Source: DASSUW01 sp963844205 (GTDB lineage: Bacteria > Actinomycetota > Thermoleophilia > Solirubrobacterales > Solirubrobacteraceae). Taken from it: a DNA stretch of 64,000 nt. The notes under the pieces were generated by a model. It saw only the letters and a list, made by a program, of their open reading frames with translations, had not been told where the DNA came from and searched no databases. A program made the translations under genes and the position numbers. The stretch lies in assembly GCA_963844205.1 (NCBI GenBank), contig CAWJNK010000017.1:1-64000 (forward strand), read 5' to 3'. Numbering within the stretch: the stretch's first letter is position 1; each line of letters begins with the position of its first letter. Shown piece by piece: positions 16,460 to 25,164 of this stretch.

Positions 16460-18121
16460 TCAGGTCAGCGGATGCTCATCGGCGACCTCGAGCACGGGGT
16501 GCGCGTGATCGTCGCCGCGCACCGCCCGTTCGAGCCGTGCGAGCGCCCGGCGCCCGTCCAGCTCGAGCGTGCCGACCTGGTTGTCGAACCGGGGGTCGCC
16601 TGGCTGGAAGCGCCAGCGGACGGGCGGAGGCGGCACGCCCGCCGCGCGGGCGAGCAGCCGGCCGACCGCCTTGCCCGTGCGGGTGAAGCCGAAGTTCACC
16701 CCGAGCCTCTCCTTCGTGCTGAGCGGGTTGCGGAACGGCGAGCACGTCGCCTGCCAGACGTGCGACGAGACCCCGCTGCCGCGCGGGAACCCGACCTCGG
16801 CGAGGTAGGCGTGATGCACGTCGCCGGAGAGGACGACGATGCTCGCCGGCGCGTGGCCGCTCCCGCCGGCGCCGACCTCCCGCAGCAGCTCGCAGACGGC
16901 GTAGAAGGAGTCGCGGAACGCCGGCCAGTGCTCGAGGTCGGCTCCCTGGCGGATCTTCTCCCCAACGCGGCTCGCCAGCGTGCCCCACGCGCCGTCGCAG
17001 ACCGCTTCGTTCCATGCCTCGAGGTAGTGCAGAGCGGGCGCCATGATCAGTGGCAGCGACGTGCCGATCAGAAGGTGGTCGAAGCCGCCGGTGGCGTGCT
17101 CGACGATCCACCGCCACTCGTCGCTGTCGACCATGCTGCGCCTCCCGGGGGTCAGCACGCGGCCGGCACGCGAGTCGATCATCACCACCCGCGTCGTGCC
17201 GATGTCGCGGCAGTAGCTCCAGCGGGCGCCCTCGACCTCCCGGTCCCACTTGTAGGCAGCGGCGGCGAGGAGGTCGCCGCCGTCGCCGGCGTCGCGGATC
17301 TGCCGGAAGAGGGCTTCCTCCGCGAGCGCGTCAGGGGACAGGTTGCCGAAGTGCTGGTACAGCGCGTACGCCATGAAGGCGCCGACCACGCGCTTGTCCC
17401 ACCAGTCCGTCGCGCGCATCTCCGCGACCCACTCGGCAGACGTGTTCCAGTCGTCGATGACGTCGTGGTCGTCGAAGATCATCGCGGTCGGCACGGTCGA
17501 CAGCAGCCAGCGGATCGGCGGATCGGTCCACGCCTCCTGGTAGAGGCGGGTGTACTCCTCGAAGTCGGCGATCGTCTCGCCCGGCGGCGTGCTCGTGTCG
17601 CGCCGCGAGCGGATGAACTCGAGCGTGTGGGGCGAGACCTCGTCGGCGTAGACCTGGTCGCCGAGCAGGAGCACGGTGTGGGGCCACCCGGCGGGGTCCG
17701 ACCCCGCCATGCGCAGCGCGATCGCGCGCAGCGCATCGACCTCGCGGCCGCAGTCGTCGTCGTCCGGTGTGAGCGTGAACGGCGGCTCGTGCGGATACGC
17801 GGTGCGGCACGAGCCGAACACGATCCGCGCCATTCCCGCGCTGCCGTGCGTTCGCAGCGTGCTGGGCGGGAACGGTGTGTCGGGCTCCGGCCAGACCTGC
17901 TCGCCGTCGAGCATGACGGTGTACGGCGTGGCGGCGTCCTCGGGCAGGTCGCTCACGCGGACGAGCGCGTAATGATGGCCCTCGACGTGGAACGTCCGCT
18001 CGCTCGCCGTCGAGCGGCCCGCACGGACCTCGACCTCGCACGGCGCGTCGGTCTCCACCCACACCGTCGCCTCGGACGTGCTCGCCCAGCGGTTCATGGG
18101 GCCGAGGACGAGGTCGGGCAT
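16460..18121 (-). CDS. PhoD-like metallophosphatase
   Basis: A 553-residue protein of the PhoD/alkaline phosphatase D superfamily of metal-dependent phosphomono- or diesterases. An N-terminal sandwich domain (about 1-95; EATVWVETDAPCEVEV, VRVSDLPEDAATPYTV) precedes the catalytic fold with FGSCR, LLLGDQVYADE, FDDHDVIDDWN and VVLSGDVHHAYLAEV as metal-binding elements. No Tat or Sec signal is visible from the ATG at 18121, unlike classical secreted PhoD, so it is probably cytoplasmic. The start codon overlaps the fbiC stop (TGATG), which implies translational coupling. The true substrate is unknown. Confidence 0.85.
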   Translation of the reverse strand: MPDLVLGPMNRWASTSEATVWVETDAPCEVEVRAGRSTASERTFHVEGHHYALVRVSDLPEDAATPYTVMLDGEQVWPEPDTPFPPSTLRTHGSAGMARIVFGSCRTAYPHEPPFTLTPDDDDCGREVDALRAIALRMAGSDPAGWPHTVLLLGDQVYADEVSPHTLEFIRSRRDTSTPPGETIADFEEYTRLYQEAWTDPPIRWLLSTVPTAMIFDDHDVIDDWNTSAEWVAEMRATDWWDKRVVGAFMAYALYQHFGNLSPDALAEEALFRQIRDAGDGGDLLAAAAYKWDREVEGARWSYCRDIGTTRVVMIDSRAGRVLTPGRRSMVDSDEWRWIVEHATGGFDHLLIGTSLPLIMAPALHYLEAWNEAVCDGAWGTLASRVGEKIRQGADLEHWPAFRDSFYAVCELLREVGAGGSGHAPASIVVLSGDVHHAYLAEVGFPRGSGVSSHVWQATCSPFRNPLSTKERLGVNFGFTRTGKAVGRLLARAAGVPPPPVRWRFQPGDPRFDNQVGTLELDGRRALARLERAVRGDDHAHPVLEVADEHPLT

Positions 18122-20304
18122 CAGGCGGCGGCCGCGAGCTCGTAGCGGCGGCGGATCCCGTAGAGCGTCGTGCGCTCCGCCGCCGGCCGGCCGGCGCGGT
18201 GCGCGGCGCTCACGAGGTCGTCGGGGTCGAGCTTGACGCCGTGGTACGAGCCCGCCATGCGCGAGATCGACTCCTCCATCAGCGTCCCGCCGAGGTCGTT
18301 GACGCCCCAGCGCAGCGCCTCCGTGGCGGCGTCGAGGCCCATCTTGACCCAGCTCGCCTGGAGGTTCGTGATCGTGCGACCGAGCGCGAGCCGGAACGCC
18401 GCGGTGTGCTTGAGGTTCTCGTCGCGGCCGATCTCCTCGATCCCGTGGGTGCGGCCGAGCTGCGTGTGGAACGGGATGAAGGAGAGCGGCACGAACTCGG
18501 TGAAGCCGCCCGTGCGCTCCTGCAGCCCGCGGACGACGCGCATGTGCTCGGCCAGCTCCTCGGCCGTCTCGACGTGGCCGAACATCACCGTGACCGTGGA
18601 GCGCAGCCCGGCGCGGTGGGCGGCCTCGACGATCTCGACCCAGCGCGCGACCGGCAGCTTGTTGGGGCTGATCCGTTGGCGCACCCCGTCGTCGAGCACC
18701 TCGGCGGCGGTCCCCGGCACCGAATCGAGGCCCGCCTCGGTCAGCCGCGCGAACACCTCGGCCGGCGACAGGGCGTTGGCGTCGCACATGTGCGCGATCT
18801 CCATCGGGCTGTAGGCGTGCAGGTGGAGCTGTGGCGCGGTCTCCTTCGCGAGGCGCAGCCAGCCGAGGTAGTCCTCCAGCGTCCAGTCCGGGTGGATGCC
18901 CGACTGCATGCAGATCTCGGTGGCGCCGAACGCGACGGCGTCATGCACGCGGCGGACGAACTCCTCGCGATCGTGCTCGTAGGCGTCCGGGGAGCGGCGG
19001 CCGACGCCGAAGCCGCAGAACGCGCAGCCGACGATGCAGACGTTCGACACGTTGATGTTGCGGTTGACCACGAACGTGACCGTGTCGCCGGCGAGCTCGG
19101 CGCGCAGCTCGTCGGCGGCCTGGCGCATGTCCTCGATCGCCTCCGGCCGGCTCTCGGCGAACAGCGCGGTCAGCTCGTCGGGGGCGAGCGCATGCCCGTT
19201 GCGCGCGCGGTCGATGGTGGCCGGCGTCGTGGCCGCGGTGCCCCGGCGGGGGATGAACGCGCGGTAGCGGTCGCGGATGACGTCGAGCACCCGCGGGGCG
19301 ATCCACTCGGCGTCGATGAAGCGCGGGTACACGCACAGCCGCTCGGCCAGCGCGACGCCGTCCTCCGCCAGGCGCTTGCGGACCTGGTGTGGCGACGGGA
19401 AGGGGTGCTCGGGCGAGATGTGGTCGCCGTTGGCCGACAGCCCGCCGAGGTCGGTCGCGCCGGCCGCGACCAGCTCCGGCCACCAGTCGGCGAGGTTGGG
19501 CGGCACCTGGATGCCCACACCCGGCATCAGCCGCCGGGTCTCGGCGATCAGCCGCTTCATGTCGTCGATGCCGACCGGGGTCGCCCACGTGGGCGCTCCG
19601 TGAATCCGTCCCCACCCGCCCCCGTCGTGGACCCCGGTCCGCCAGAACGCCTCGGCCGCGTCGGTCGCGATGTCGGCCGGCTCCTCGCCGTAATAGCGCC
19701 GGTGGGGGACGAAGTTCTGCAGGATGACCTCCTGCAGGTGGTCGAAGCCCGCCAGGGCCTCGAGCGCCGCAGTGCGGTCATCCTCGGACTCCCCGATGCC
19801 GACCAGGATGCCGCTCGTGAACGGGATCCGCAGCTCCTGCGCGGCGGCGATCGTGGCCAAGCGCTCGCGCGGGTGCTTGGTCGGCGAGCCCTGGTGGGCG
19901 ACGAGGTCGGGGTTGACCGACTCCAGCATCAGCCCCTGTGAGGCGGTCACCTCGCGCAGGCGGGCGAGCTCGTCGCGGGAGAGCACGCCGAGGTTGGTGT
20001 GCGGGAGCAGCCCGCGCTCGAGCGCCCGCTCGCACGCCCACACGACGTAGGCGGTGAAGTCGACGAAGCCGAGCTCAGCGAGCCGCTGCTTGACGCCGCG
20101 GTGGTGGTCGGGCGCCTCGCCGGTGAGCACGAGCAGCTCCTTGACGTTCCGGCGGGCGGCACGGTCGATCAGCCGCTCGACCTCCTCCGGCTCGTGCAGG
20201 TGCGCCTGGTGGGTCGCGAACGCGCAGTACTTGCAGTGGCACCGGCACGTGCGCGAGAGCGAGAGCGTCAGGTTGCGCGAGAACGTGACCCGGCGGCGCG
20301 GCAT
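18121..20304 (-). CDS. fbiC: Fo synthase, CofG-CofH fusion (7,8-didemethyl-8-hydroxy-5-deazariboflavin synthase)
   Basis: FbiC builds the deazaflavin Fo from tyrosine and 5-amino-6-ribitylaminouracil using two radical-SAM halves. The 727-residue protein has the CofG half at about 1-350 with the iron-sulphur motif C20-x3-C24-x2-C27 (CRCHCKYCAF). The CofH half, about 400-720, has C423-x3-C427-x2-C430 (CIVGCAFCGFG). Other typical stretches are TNLGVLSRDELARL, TSGILVGIGESEDDR, HAYSPMEIAHM, ISPNKLPVARWVEIV and MEESISRMAGS. It is shorter at the N-terminus than mycobacterial FbiC. It lies apart from the cofD-fgd-cofC-cofE operon, on the other strand, and its stop overlaps the PhoD-like gene. Confidence 0.95.
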   Translation of the reverse strand: MPRRRVTFSRNLTLSLSRTCRCHCKYCAFATHQAHLHEPEEVERLIDRAARRNVKELLVLTGEAPDHHRGVKQRLAELGFVDFTAYVVWACERALERGLLPHTNLGVLSRDELARLREVTASQGLMLESVNPDLVAHQGSPTKHPRERLATIAAAQELRIPFTSGILVGIGESEDDRTAALEALAGFDHLQEVILQNFVPHRRYYGEEPADIATDAAEAFWRTGVHDGGGWGRIHGAPTWATPVGIDDMKRLIAETRRLMPGVGIQVPPNLADWWPELVAAGATDLGGLSANGDHISPEHPFPSPHQVRKRLAEDGVALAERLCVYPRFIDAEWIAPRVLDVIRDRYRAFIPRRGTAATTPATIDRARNGHALAPDELTALFAESRPEAIEDMRQAADELRAELAGDTVTFVVNRNINVSNVCIVGCAFCGFGVGRRSPDAYEHDREEFVRRVHDAVAFGATEICMQSGIHPDWTLEDYLGWLRLAKETAPQLHLHAYSPMEIAHMCDANALSPAEVFARLTEAGLDSVPGTAAEVLDDGVRQRISPNKLPVARWVEIVEAAHRAGLRSTVTVMFGHVETAEELAEHMRVVRGLQERTGGFTEFVPLSFIPFHTQLGRTHGIEEIGRDENLKHTAAFRLALGRTITNLQASWVKMGLDAATEALRWGVNDLGGTLMEESISRMAGSYHGVKLDPDDLVSAAHRAGRPAAERTTLYGIRRRYELAAAA

Positions 20305-20323
20305 CCGCCGGGGACGATACCTG

Positions 20324-20842
20324 TCAGCTCAGGGTGTCGATGGGGCGCTGCTCCATCCGCTCCTGTGGCTTGAGGTACGCCGAGGCCGAGCGCGTACGGC
20401 GCCCACTCGCGGTTCCCGCGCGGGTCGACGGCGGTCGCCATGATCGCCCACATCAGGACGAACGCGCCGCTGGCCTCCGCCAGCGCGCCGATATGGCTCC
20501 GACGCACTGGAGCGCGATGTACGCGCCGGCGTCGGCGGGGCCGATCTTGCGCTTGAAGAGCAGCGCGACCGTCACGGCGGGGTTGAAGTGGGCGCCCGAT
20601 GCGGCGCCGAGTGAGCGCACGAGCACGAACAGCACGATCGCGTGCGTGAGCGCGATCAGGACGACGTCGAAGTTCCCGGTCCCCGCCGGCGGCGGCGCCG
20701 TGCCCGACACCGCGAGCACGATGAACAGGACGAGGACGAACGTGCCGAGCAACTCCGCTGCGTAGGCTGCGGGCGTGCCGAGCGGGAGCACCGTCGCGCG
20801 CGCCGGGGCTGCGGGAGCCGCGGACGTGGTGGCAGCGGACAT
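20324..20842 (-). pseudogene. Aquaporin (MIP channel) remnant with internal deletions
   Basis: The reading frame from the ATG at 20842 (AAGGAGG eight bases upstream) encodes an aquaporin start: helix 1 AAELLGTFVLVLFIVLAVSG, helix 2 with the first NPA box (GAHFNPAVTVALLF) and part of helix 3 (GAYIALQCVGAI). After about 20500 the frame shifts straight to helix 4 (LAEASGAFVLMWAIMATAVD), so the end of helix 3 and its loop are lost. After EWAPYALGLGV the next recognisable piece, in yet another frame, is a likely C-terminal tail (LKPQERMEQRPIDTLS) ending TGA at 20324-20326. Helices 5 and 6 and the second NPA box are missing. With two internal losses it cannot form a pore. Confidence 0.75.
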
Positions 20843-20898
20843 TGGGCCTCCTCCTTCCGAGCGCTGCAAGTGATCCGAACATACTCCTCGCTGCCGAC

Positions 20899-21885
20899 AT
20901 GTCGACCGTCCTGAAAGCGATCTTGCTCCTCACCCTCCTGGCGCTCGCGGGGTGCGGCGGCGAGTCCGGCGCCGACCGGCCCAACCAGGACGCGTCGCTG
21001 CTGCTCGACTTCACGCCCAACGGCGTACACGCGGGGATCTACCTCGCGACCTCGCGCGAGTACGACGACGCCGAGGGCGTCTCGCTCGAGGTGCGGGCGC
21101 CGAGCGCCTCGACCGACGCGCTGCGGCTGCTGCAGGGCGGCCGCGCCGACATGGCGATCCTCGACATCCACGACCTCGGGCTCGCACGCCAGGAGAGCGC
21201 GGACATCGTGGGCGTGATGGCGCTCGTCCAGCGCCCGCTGGCGTCCGTGCTCGCCCAGCCCGAGGTGCGGCGCCCGCGCGACCTCGAGGGCGGCCGGGCG
21301 GGCGTGACCGGCCTGCCGTCCGACGTCGCGGTCCTGCGCTCGGTCGTGGCCGGCGACGGCGGCGACCCCGAGCGCGTGCGCGCGGTCACGATCGGCTTCG
21401 AGGCGGTCAAGGCGCTGCTGGCCGGCCGCGTCGACGGCGCGACCGCGTTCTGGAACGTCGAGGGCGTCGCGCTGCGCGAGCGGCGGCCGCACATGCAGGA
21501 GTTCCGCGTCGACGACTACGGCGCGCCCGCGTATCCGGAGCTCGTCCTGTGCACGAGCCGCCGGACGCTCGAGGAGCGGCGCCCGGTGGTCGCCGCCACG
21601 ATCCGCGCGCTCCAGCGCGGCTACACGCAGGCCCAGAACGACCCCGAGAGCGCGGTCACGGCGCTGCTCGACGCCAACAGCGGCCTCGACCGCGCGGCCG
21701 CCCAGGCGCAGCTCGACGCCGTCGCCCCCGCGTTCACCGCCGGCGCCCGCGCCTACGGCGAGCTGCGCGAGGACGTGCTGCGCGAGTGGGCGACGTGGGA
21801 CGTCGAGTTCGGGATCCTCGACCGCGAGCCCGATCTCGAGCAGACGTTCGACACGTCGCTGGTCGGGCCCGTGCCCGGCGATTAG
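20899..21885 (+). CDS. THI5/NMT1-like substrate-binding lipoprotein
   Basis: A 328-residue periplasmic-type binding lipoprotein. The signal ends in lipobox LALAGC with C19 lipidated. The mature part opens with LLLDFTPNGVHAGIYLA, characteristic of the THI5/NMT1 family that binds pyrimidine precursors of thiamine and related small molecules. Further family sequence includes LLQGGRADMAILDIHDLGLAR, LEGGRAGVTGLPSDVAVLRSVV and VDGATAFWNVEGVAL. No permease or ATPase gene is adjacent, so it is an orphan binding protein or works with a transporter elsewhere. I prefer the ATG at 20899, which starts right at the signal peptide. Its stop TAG forms the left edge of the small inverted-repeat element. Confidence 0.85.
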   Translation: MSTVLKAILLLTLLALAGCGGESGADRPNQDASLLLDFTPNGVHAGIYLATSREYDDAEGVSLEVRAPSASTDALRLLQGGRADMAILDIHDLGLARQESADIVGVMALVQRPLASVLAQPEVRRPRDLEGGRAGVTGLPSDVAVLRSVVAGDGGDPERVRAVTIGFEAVKALLAGRVDGATAFWNVEGVALRERRPHMQEFRVDDYGAPAYPELVLCTSRRTLEERRPVVAATIRALQRGYTQAQNDPESAVTALLDANSGLDRAAAQAQLDAVAPAFTAGARAYGELREDVLREWATWDVEFGILDREPDLEQTFDTSLVGPVPGD

Positions 21886-21934
21886 GGTCTGTCCGAGAGG
21901 ATCCGGTGGCGGGGGGTTCTTGGACAGGCCCTTA
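21883..21934. repeat. Short copy of a terminal-inverted-repeat element between convergent stop codons
   Basis: The left end GGGTCTGTCCGAGAGGAT and right end TTCTTGGACAGGCCCTTA are near-perfect inverted repeats around a 15-base centre. The same ends bound the longer copy at 35070-35235. The left end overlaps TAG of the upstream gene and the right end supplies the TAA of korB on the other strand. As RNA it forms a stable hairpin in both directions, so it could also terminate both genes. Confidence 0.75.
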
Positions 21935-22933
21935 GGCGACGGTCCAGGTGTCGCCCGCGTGCAGCAGGCGCTCGAGCGCGTCGGGCGCGGTGCCCGCGCG
22001 GGCGTCGGCGAGCTTGCGCGACACCTCGGCGATCCCCACCGGCTTCTCGACCGCGCGGAACACGCCGATCGGCGTCGGGTCGTTGGGCGAGTCCGCGAGC
22101 TTGGCGAGCGCGAACGCCTGCGCCGGGTCCTCGCGGTGGGCGTCGTGCACCACGAGGTCGTCGCGGCCTGAGGCGACGATCTCCAACCGCCCGTCCGCCG
22201 CGCGCGCGACGCCGTGCTCGCCGTCCGGCCCGAAGCGGATCGGCTCGCCGTGCACGAGCGGGATGCGGTTGAACACCGCCCGGTCCTTCTCGGTCAGCGC
22301 GAAGAACGCGCCGTCGTTGAACACCGGGCAGTTCTGGTAGATCTCGACGAACGCGGCGCCCTTGTGGGCGGCGGCGGCGCGCAGGACGTCGGTCATGTGA
22401 TGGCGGTCGCGGTCCACGGTGCGGGCGGCGAACGTCGCGCCCGCGCCGAGCACCAGCGCGAGCGGGTTGAACGGCTCGTCCTGCGTGCCGAACGGCGTCG
22501 ACTTCGTGACCATGCCGCGCTCGGAGGTCGGCGACGCCTGGCCCTTGGTGAGCCCGTAGACCTGGTTGTTGAACATCAGGATCTTCACCGGCACGTTGCG
22601 GCGCAGCGCGTGGATCAGGTGGTTGCCGCCGATCGACAGCGCGTCGCCGTCGCCGGTCACGATCCAGATCGAGAGGTCGTCGCGGGCGGCGGCCAGCCCG
22701 GTCGCCAGCGCGGGAGCGCGGCCGTGGATGCCGTGCATCCCGTACGTGTCCATGTAGTACGAGAAGCGGCCGGCGCAGCCGATGCCGGACACGAAGACGA
22801 CCCGGTGCGGCGGGATGCCGAGCTCGGGCATCAGCTTCTGGACGGCGGCGAGCACCGCGTAGTCGCCGCAGCCCGGGCACCAGCGCGTCTCCTGGTCGGA
22901 CGTGAAGTCCTTGGCGGTGAGCGCGGTCGTCAC
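21932..22933 (-). CDS. korB: 2-oxoacid:ferredoxin oxidoreductase, beta subunit (KorB type)
   Basis: This is the thiamine-diphosphate-binding subunit of a CoA-acylating 2-oxoacid:ferredoxin oxidoreductase, most likely 2-oxoglutarate to succinyl-CoA with reduced ferredoxin. Its 333 residues carry the iron-sulphur ligands RWCPGCGDY (C19, C22), the further Cys in SGIGCAGRF, and the TPP motif GDGDALSIGGNHLIH...NN. Its start overlaps the korA stop by four bases (ATGA). With korA it may replace or supplement the NAD-dependent 2-oxoglutarate dehydrogenase, as in mycobacteria. No ferredoxin gene is adjacent. Confidence 0.92.
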   Translation of the reverse strand: MTTALTAKDFTSDQETRWCPGCGDYAVLAAVQKLMPELGIPPHRVVFVSGIGCAGRFSYYMDTYGMHGIHGRAPALATGLAAARDDLSIWIVTGDGDALSIGGNHLIHALRRNVPVKILMFNNQVYGLTKGQASPTSERGMVTKSTPFGTQDEPFNPLALVLGAGATFAARTVDRDRHHMTDVLRAAAAHKGAAFVEIYQNCPVFNDGAFFALTEKDRAVFNRIPLVHGEPIRFGPDGEHGVARAADGRLEIVASGRDDLVVHDAHREDPAQAFALAKLADSPNDPTPIGVFRAVEKPVGIAEVSRKLADARAGTAPDALERLLHAGDTWTVA

Positions 22934-24777
22934 AGGCGCTCCGTCAGCTCGCGCTCGAGCTCGGCCGCGAAGAGCGGCTTGCCCTCGAGCTTGCAGTAGC
23001 TCTCGACGTCGACGAGGAACTCGGCCCGCAGGACCTGCGCGAGCTGGCCGGTGTTCATCTCAGGGACCAGCACGCGCTCGTACCGGCGCAGCACCTCGCC
23101 GGTGTTCGCGGGCAACGGGTTGAGGTGGCGCAGGTGCGCGATCGCGACCGCGTGGCCGTTCGCGCGCACGCGCCGGGCGGCGGCGCGGATCGCCCCGTGG
23201 CTCGAGCCCCAGCCGAGCACGAGCAGCGTCGCGCCTGGGTCCTCGTCGACCTCCAGCGGCGGGAGCTCGGCGGCGATGCCGGCGATCCGCTCGGCGCGGA
23301 CGCGGGTCATGCGGGCGTGGTTGGCGCCGTCGTAGGAGATGTCGCCGGTCACCTCCTGCTTCTCGAGCCCGCCGATCCGGTGCTCGAGCCCCGGCGTGCC
23401 GGGGACCGCCCACGGTCGCGCGCCTTTGTCGTCGCGGGCGTAGGGCTGGAACGGCGTGCCGTTGCTGCGCGCCTTTTGGATCGCGGGGTCGATCGGGGGC
23501 AGCGCCTCGGCGTCCGGGATCAGCCACGGCTCGCTCGAGTTGGCGAGGAAGAGGTCGGACAGCAGGATCACCGGCGTCCGGTGGCGGACCGCGAGCCGCG
23601 CGGCCTCGTACGCCGCCTCGAAGCACTGGCCCGGCGTGGAGGCCGCGACGACCGGCAGCGGCGACTCGCCGTGGCGGCCGTGCAGCGCCATCAGCAGGTC
23701 GGACTGCTCGGTCTTGGTCGGCATGCCCGTCGACGGCCCGGCGCGCTGCACGTCGATCACCACCATCGGGAGCTCGAGCGCCACGGCGAGCCCGATCGTC
23801 TCGGTCTTGAGGTCCATGCCCGGCCCGCTGGTGGCGGTGACGCCGAGCGCGCCGCCGAACGCGGCGCCCAGCGCCATGCCGGCGGCTGCGATCTCGTCCT
23901 CGGCCTGCATCGTGCGCACGCCGAGGTCCTGGTGGCGGGCGAGCTCGTGCAGCAGCTCGGACGCCGGGGTGATCGGGTAGCTGGCGAGCACGAGCGGGAG
24001 CCCGGACTTCAGGCTGGCGGCGACCAGGCCGAGCGCGGTCGCGGCGGTGCCGTTGACGTTGCGGTAGGTGCCTGGCGGGACGTCGGTCGCCGGGTCGACG
24101 CGGTACTGGACGTCGATCAGCTCCGACGTCTCGCCGAAGTTCCAGCCGGCGCGGAACGCCGCCAGGTTGGCCTCCAGCGGCCCGGGCTTGTTGACGAACT
24201 TGCGCCGCAGCCAGTCCTCGGTCGGCTCCGTCGGGCGGTCGTACAGCCACGACACCACGCCGAGCGCGAACAGGTTCTTGGCGCGACCCGCGTCGCGCGT
24301 CGAGACCGACTCGATCGCCTCGGTCGCGCGGGTTGTCAGCGAGGTCATCGGGACGCGGATGAGGTGGTAGCCGTCGAGCGAGCCGTCCTCGAGCGGGTTG
24401 GACTCGTAGCCCGCCTTCTGCAGGTTGCGCTTGCTGAACGCGTCCTCGTTCGCGATCACCGTGCCCCGCCTGGCCAGCCCGGACAGCTCGCTGCGCAGCG
24501 CCGCAGGGTTCATCGCGACCAGCACGTCCGGCTCGTCGCCGGGCGTGAGGATGTCCTGCGACGCGAAGTGGATCTGGAACGCCGAGACACCGGCCAGCGT
24601 CCCCGCGGGAGCGCGGATCTCGGCCGGGAAGCTCGGCAGCGTCGCGAAGTCGTTGCCGTGCTCGGCGGTCGCCTCGGTGAAGCGGCTGCCGGCGAGCTGC
24701 ATCCCGTCACCGGAGTCGCCCGCGAAGCGCACGATCACGCGCTTCCGGGACTTCACAGGACTTCCGGTAACCCTCAT
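22930..24777 (-). CDS. korA: 2-oxoacid:ferredoxin oxidoreductase, alpha subunit (KorA type, gamma-alpha fusion)
   Basis: A 615-residue fused subunit. The N-terminal gamma domain (about 1-190) contains VIVRFAGDSGDGMQLAGSRF and FPAEIRAPAGTLAGVSAFQI. The alpha pyrimidine-binding domain follows, with LVLASYPITPASELLHELA, MQAEDEIAAAGMALGAAFGG and TATSGPGMDLKTE, then the C-terminal transketolase-like domain (LLVLGWGSSHGAIRAA). I place the start at the ATG 24777 (MRVTGSPV) because GAAAGGA lies just before it; an upstream ATG at 24798 would run through the perfect palindrome. It is first in the korA-korB operon. Confidence 0.92.
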   Translation of the reverse strand: MRVTGSPVKSRKRVIVRFAGDSGDGMQLAGSRFTEATAEHGNDFATLPSFPAEIRAPAGTLAGVSAFQIHFASQDILTPGDEPDVLVAMNPAALRSELSGLARRGTVIANEDAFSKRNLQKAGYESNPLEDGSLDGYHLIRVPMTSLTTRATEAIESVSTRDAGRAKNLFALGVVSWLYDRPTEPTEDWLRRKFVNKPGPLEANLAAFRAGWNFGETSELIDVQYRVDPATDVPPGTYRNVNGTAATALGLVAASLKSGLPLVLASYPITPASELLHELARHQDLGVRTMQAEDEIAAAGMALGAAFGGALGVTATSGPGMDLKTETIGLAVALELPMVVIDVQRAGPSTGMPTKTEQSDLLMALHGRHGESPLPVVAASTPGQCFEAAYEAARLAVRHRTPVILLSDLFLANSSEPWLIPDAEALPPIDPAIQKARSNGTPFQPYARDDKGARPWAVPGTPGLEHRIGGLEKQEVTGDISYDGANHARMTRVRAERIAGIAAELPPLEVDEDPGATLLVLGWGSSHGAIRAAARRVRANGHAVAIAHLRHLNPLPANTGEVLRRYERVLVPEMNTGQLAQVLRAEFLVDVESYCKLEGKPLFAAELERELTERL

Positions 24778-24780
24778 GTT

Positions 24781-24807
24781 CCTTTCGTAGTGTGACACTA
24801 CGAAAGG
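24781..24807. promoter_or_regulatory. Perfect 27-bp dyad, candidate operator for korAB
   Basis: CCTTTCGTAGTG and CACTACGAAAGG form 12-base arms around TGA. It lies four bases before the korA ATG and six bases after the stop of the upstream gene. The perfect arms, short spacing and lack of a following T-run favour a repressor site over a terminator, although as RNA it would also hide the korA ribosome site, which lies inside its right arm as read on the minus strand. Confidence 0.6.
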
Positions 24808-24813
24808 ACGGCT

Positions 24814-25164
24814 TCAGGTCATGAGCCTCGCGACGAGGCTCGCACCCTCGCGCGCCATCCGCGAGCGCGGCACGATCAGGTCGAAGCCGGCCGCCTCCGC
24901 GCGGCGCCGCGTCTCAGCGTCGACGTGCGAGTAGACCCCCAGCGTGCGCGTGGATCCGAGCTCCCCGCTGGCGCGCAACGACTCGACGACGGCGACACCG
25001 TCGAAGCTCGAAGCCGCGAGATCGACGACGAGCGCGTCGACGTCGTCGGGATGCACGTCGGCGCCGCCGACGAGGTCCGCTTCGTGACCGGCGGCGCGCA
25101 GCATGCCGAGCACGTTGGAGCCGAGCAGGAGGTCGTCGAAGACGGCGAGGACCCGCGCCATCAC
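24814..25164 (-). CDS. Degenerate response-regulator receiver-like protein
   Basis: A 116-residue single-domain protein with the CheY-like order VLAVFDDLLLGSNVLGML, DALVVDLAASSFDGVAVVESLR and TLGVYSHVDAETRRRAEAAGFDLIV. The acidic pair D10/D11 and a possible phospho-acceptor D48 are kept, Ser takes the place of the Thr switch, and the usual lysine before the last helix is replaced by Arg (VPRSRM). Without that lysine, phosphorylation is doubtful. No kinase is adjacent. The start overlaps the stop of the upstream gene by four bases, so the pair is co-translated. Confidence 0.65.
   Translation of the reverse strand: MMARVLAVFDDLLLGSNVLGMLRAAGHEADLVGGADVHPDDVDALVVDLAASSFDGVAVVESLRASGELGSTRTLGVYSHVDAETRRRAEAAGFDLIVPRSRMAREGASLVARLMT

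Noticed and set aside
20899..21885. Calling the binding lipoprotein ThiY
   Set aside because: Family membership is clear, but no thiamine genes or transporter partners are present, so the ligand cannot be named.
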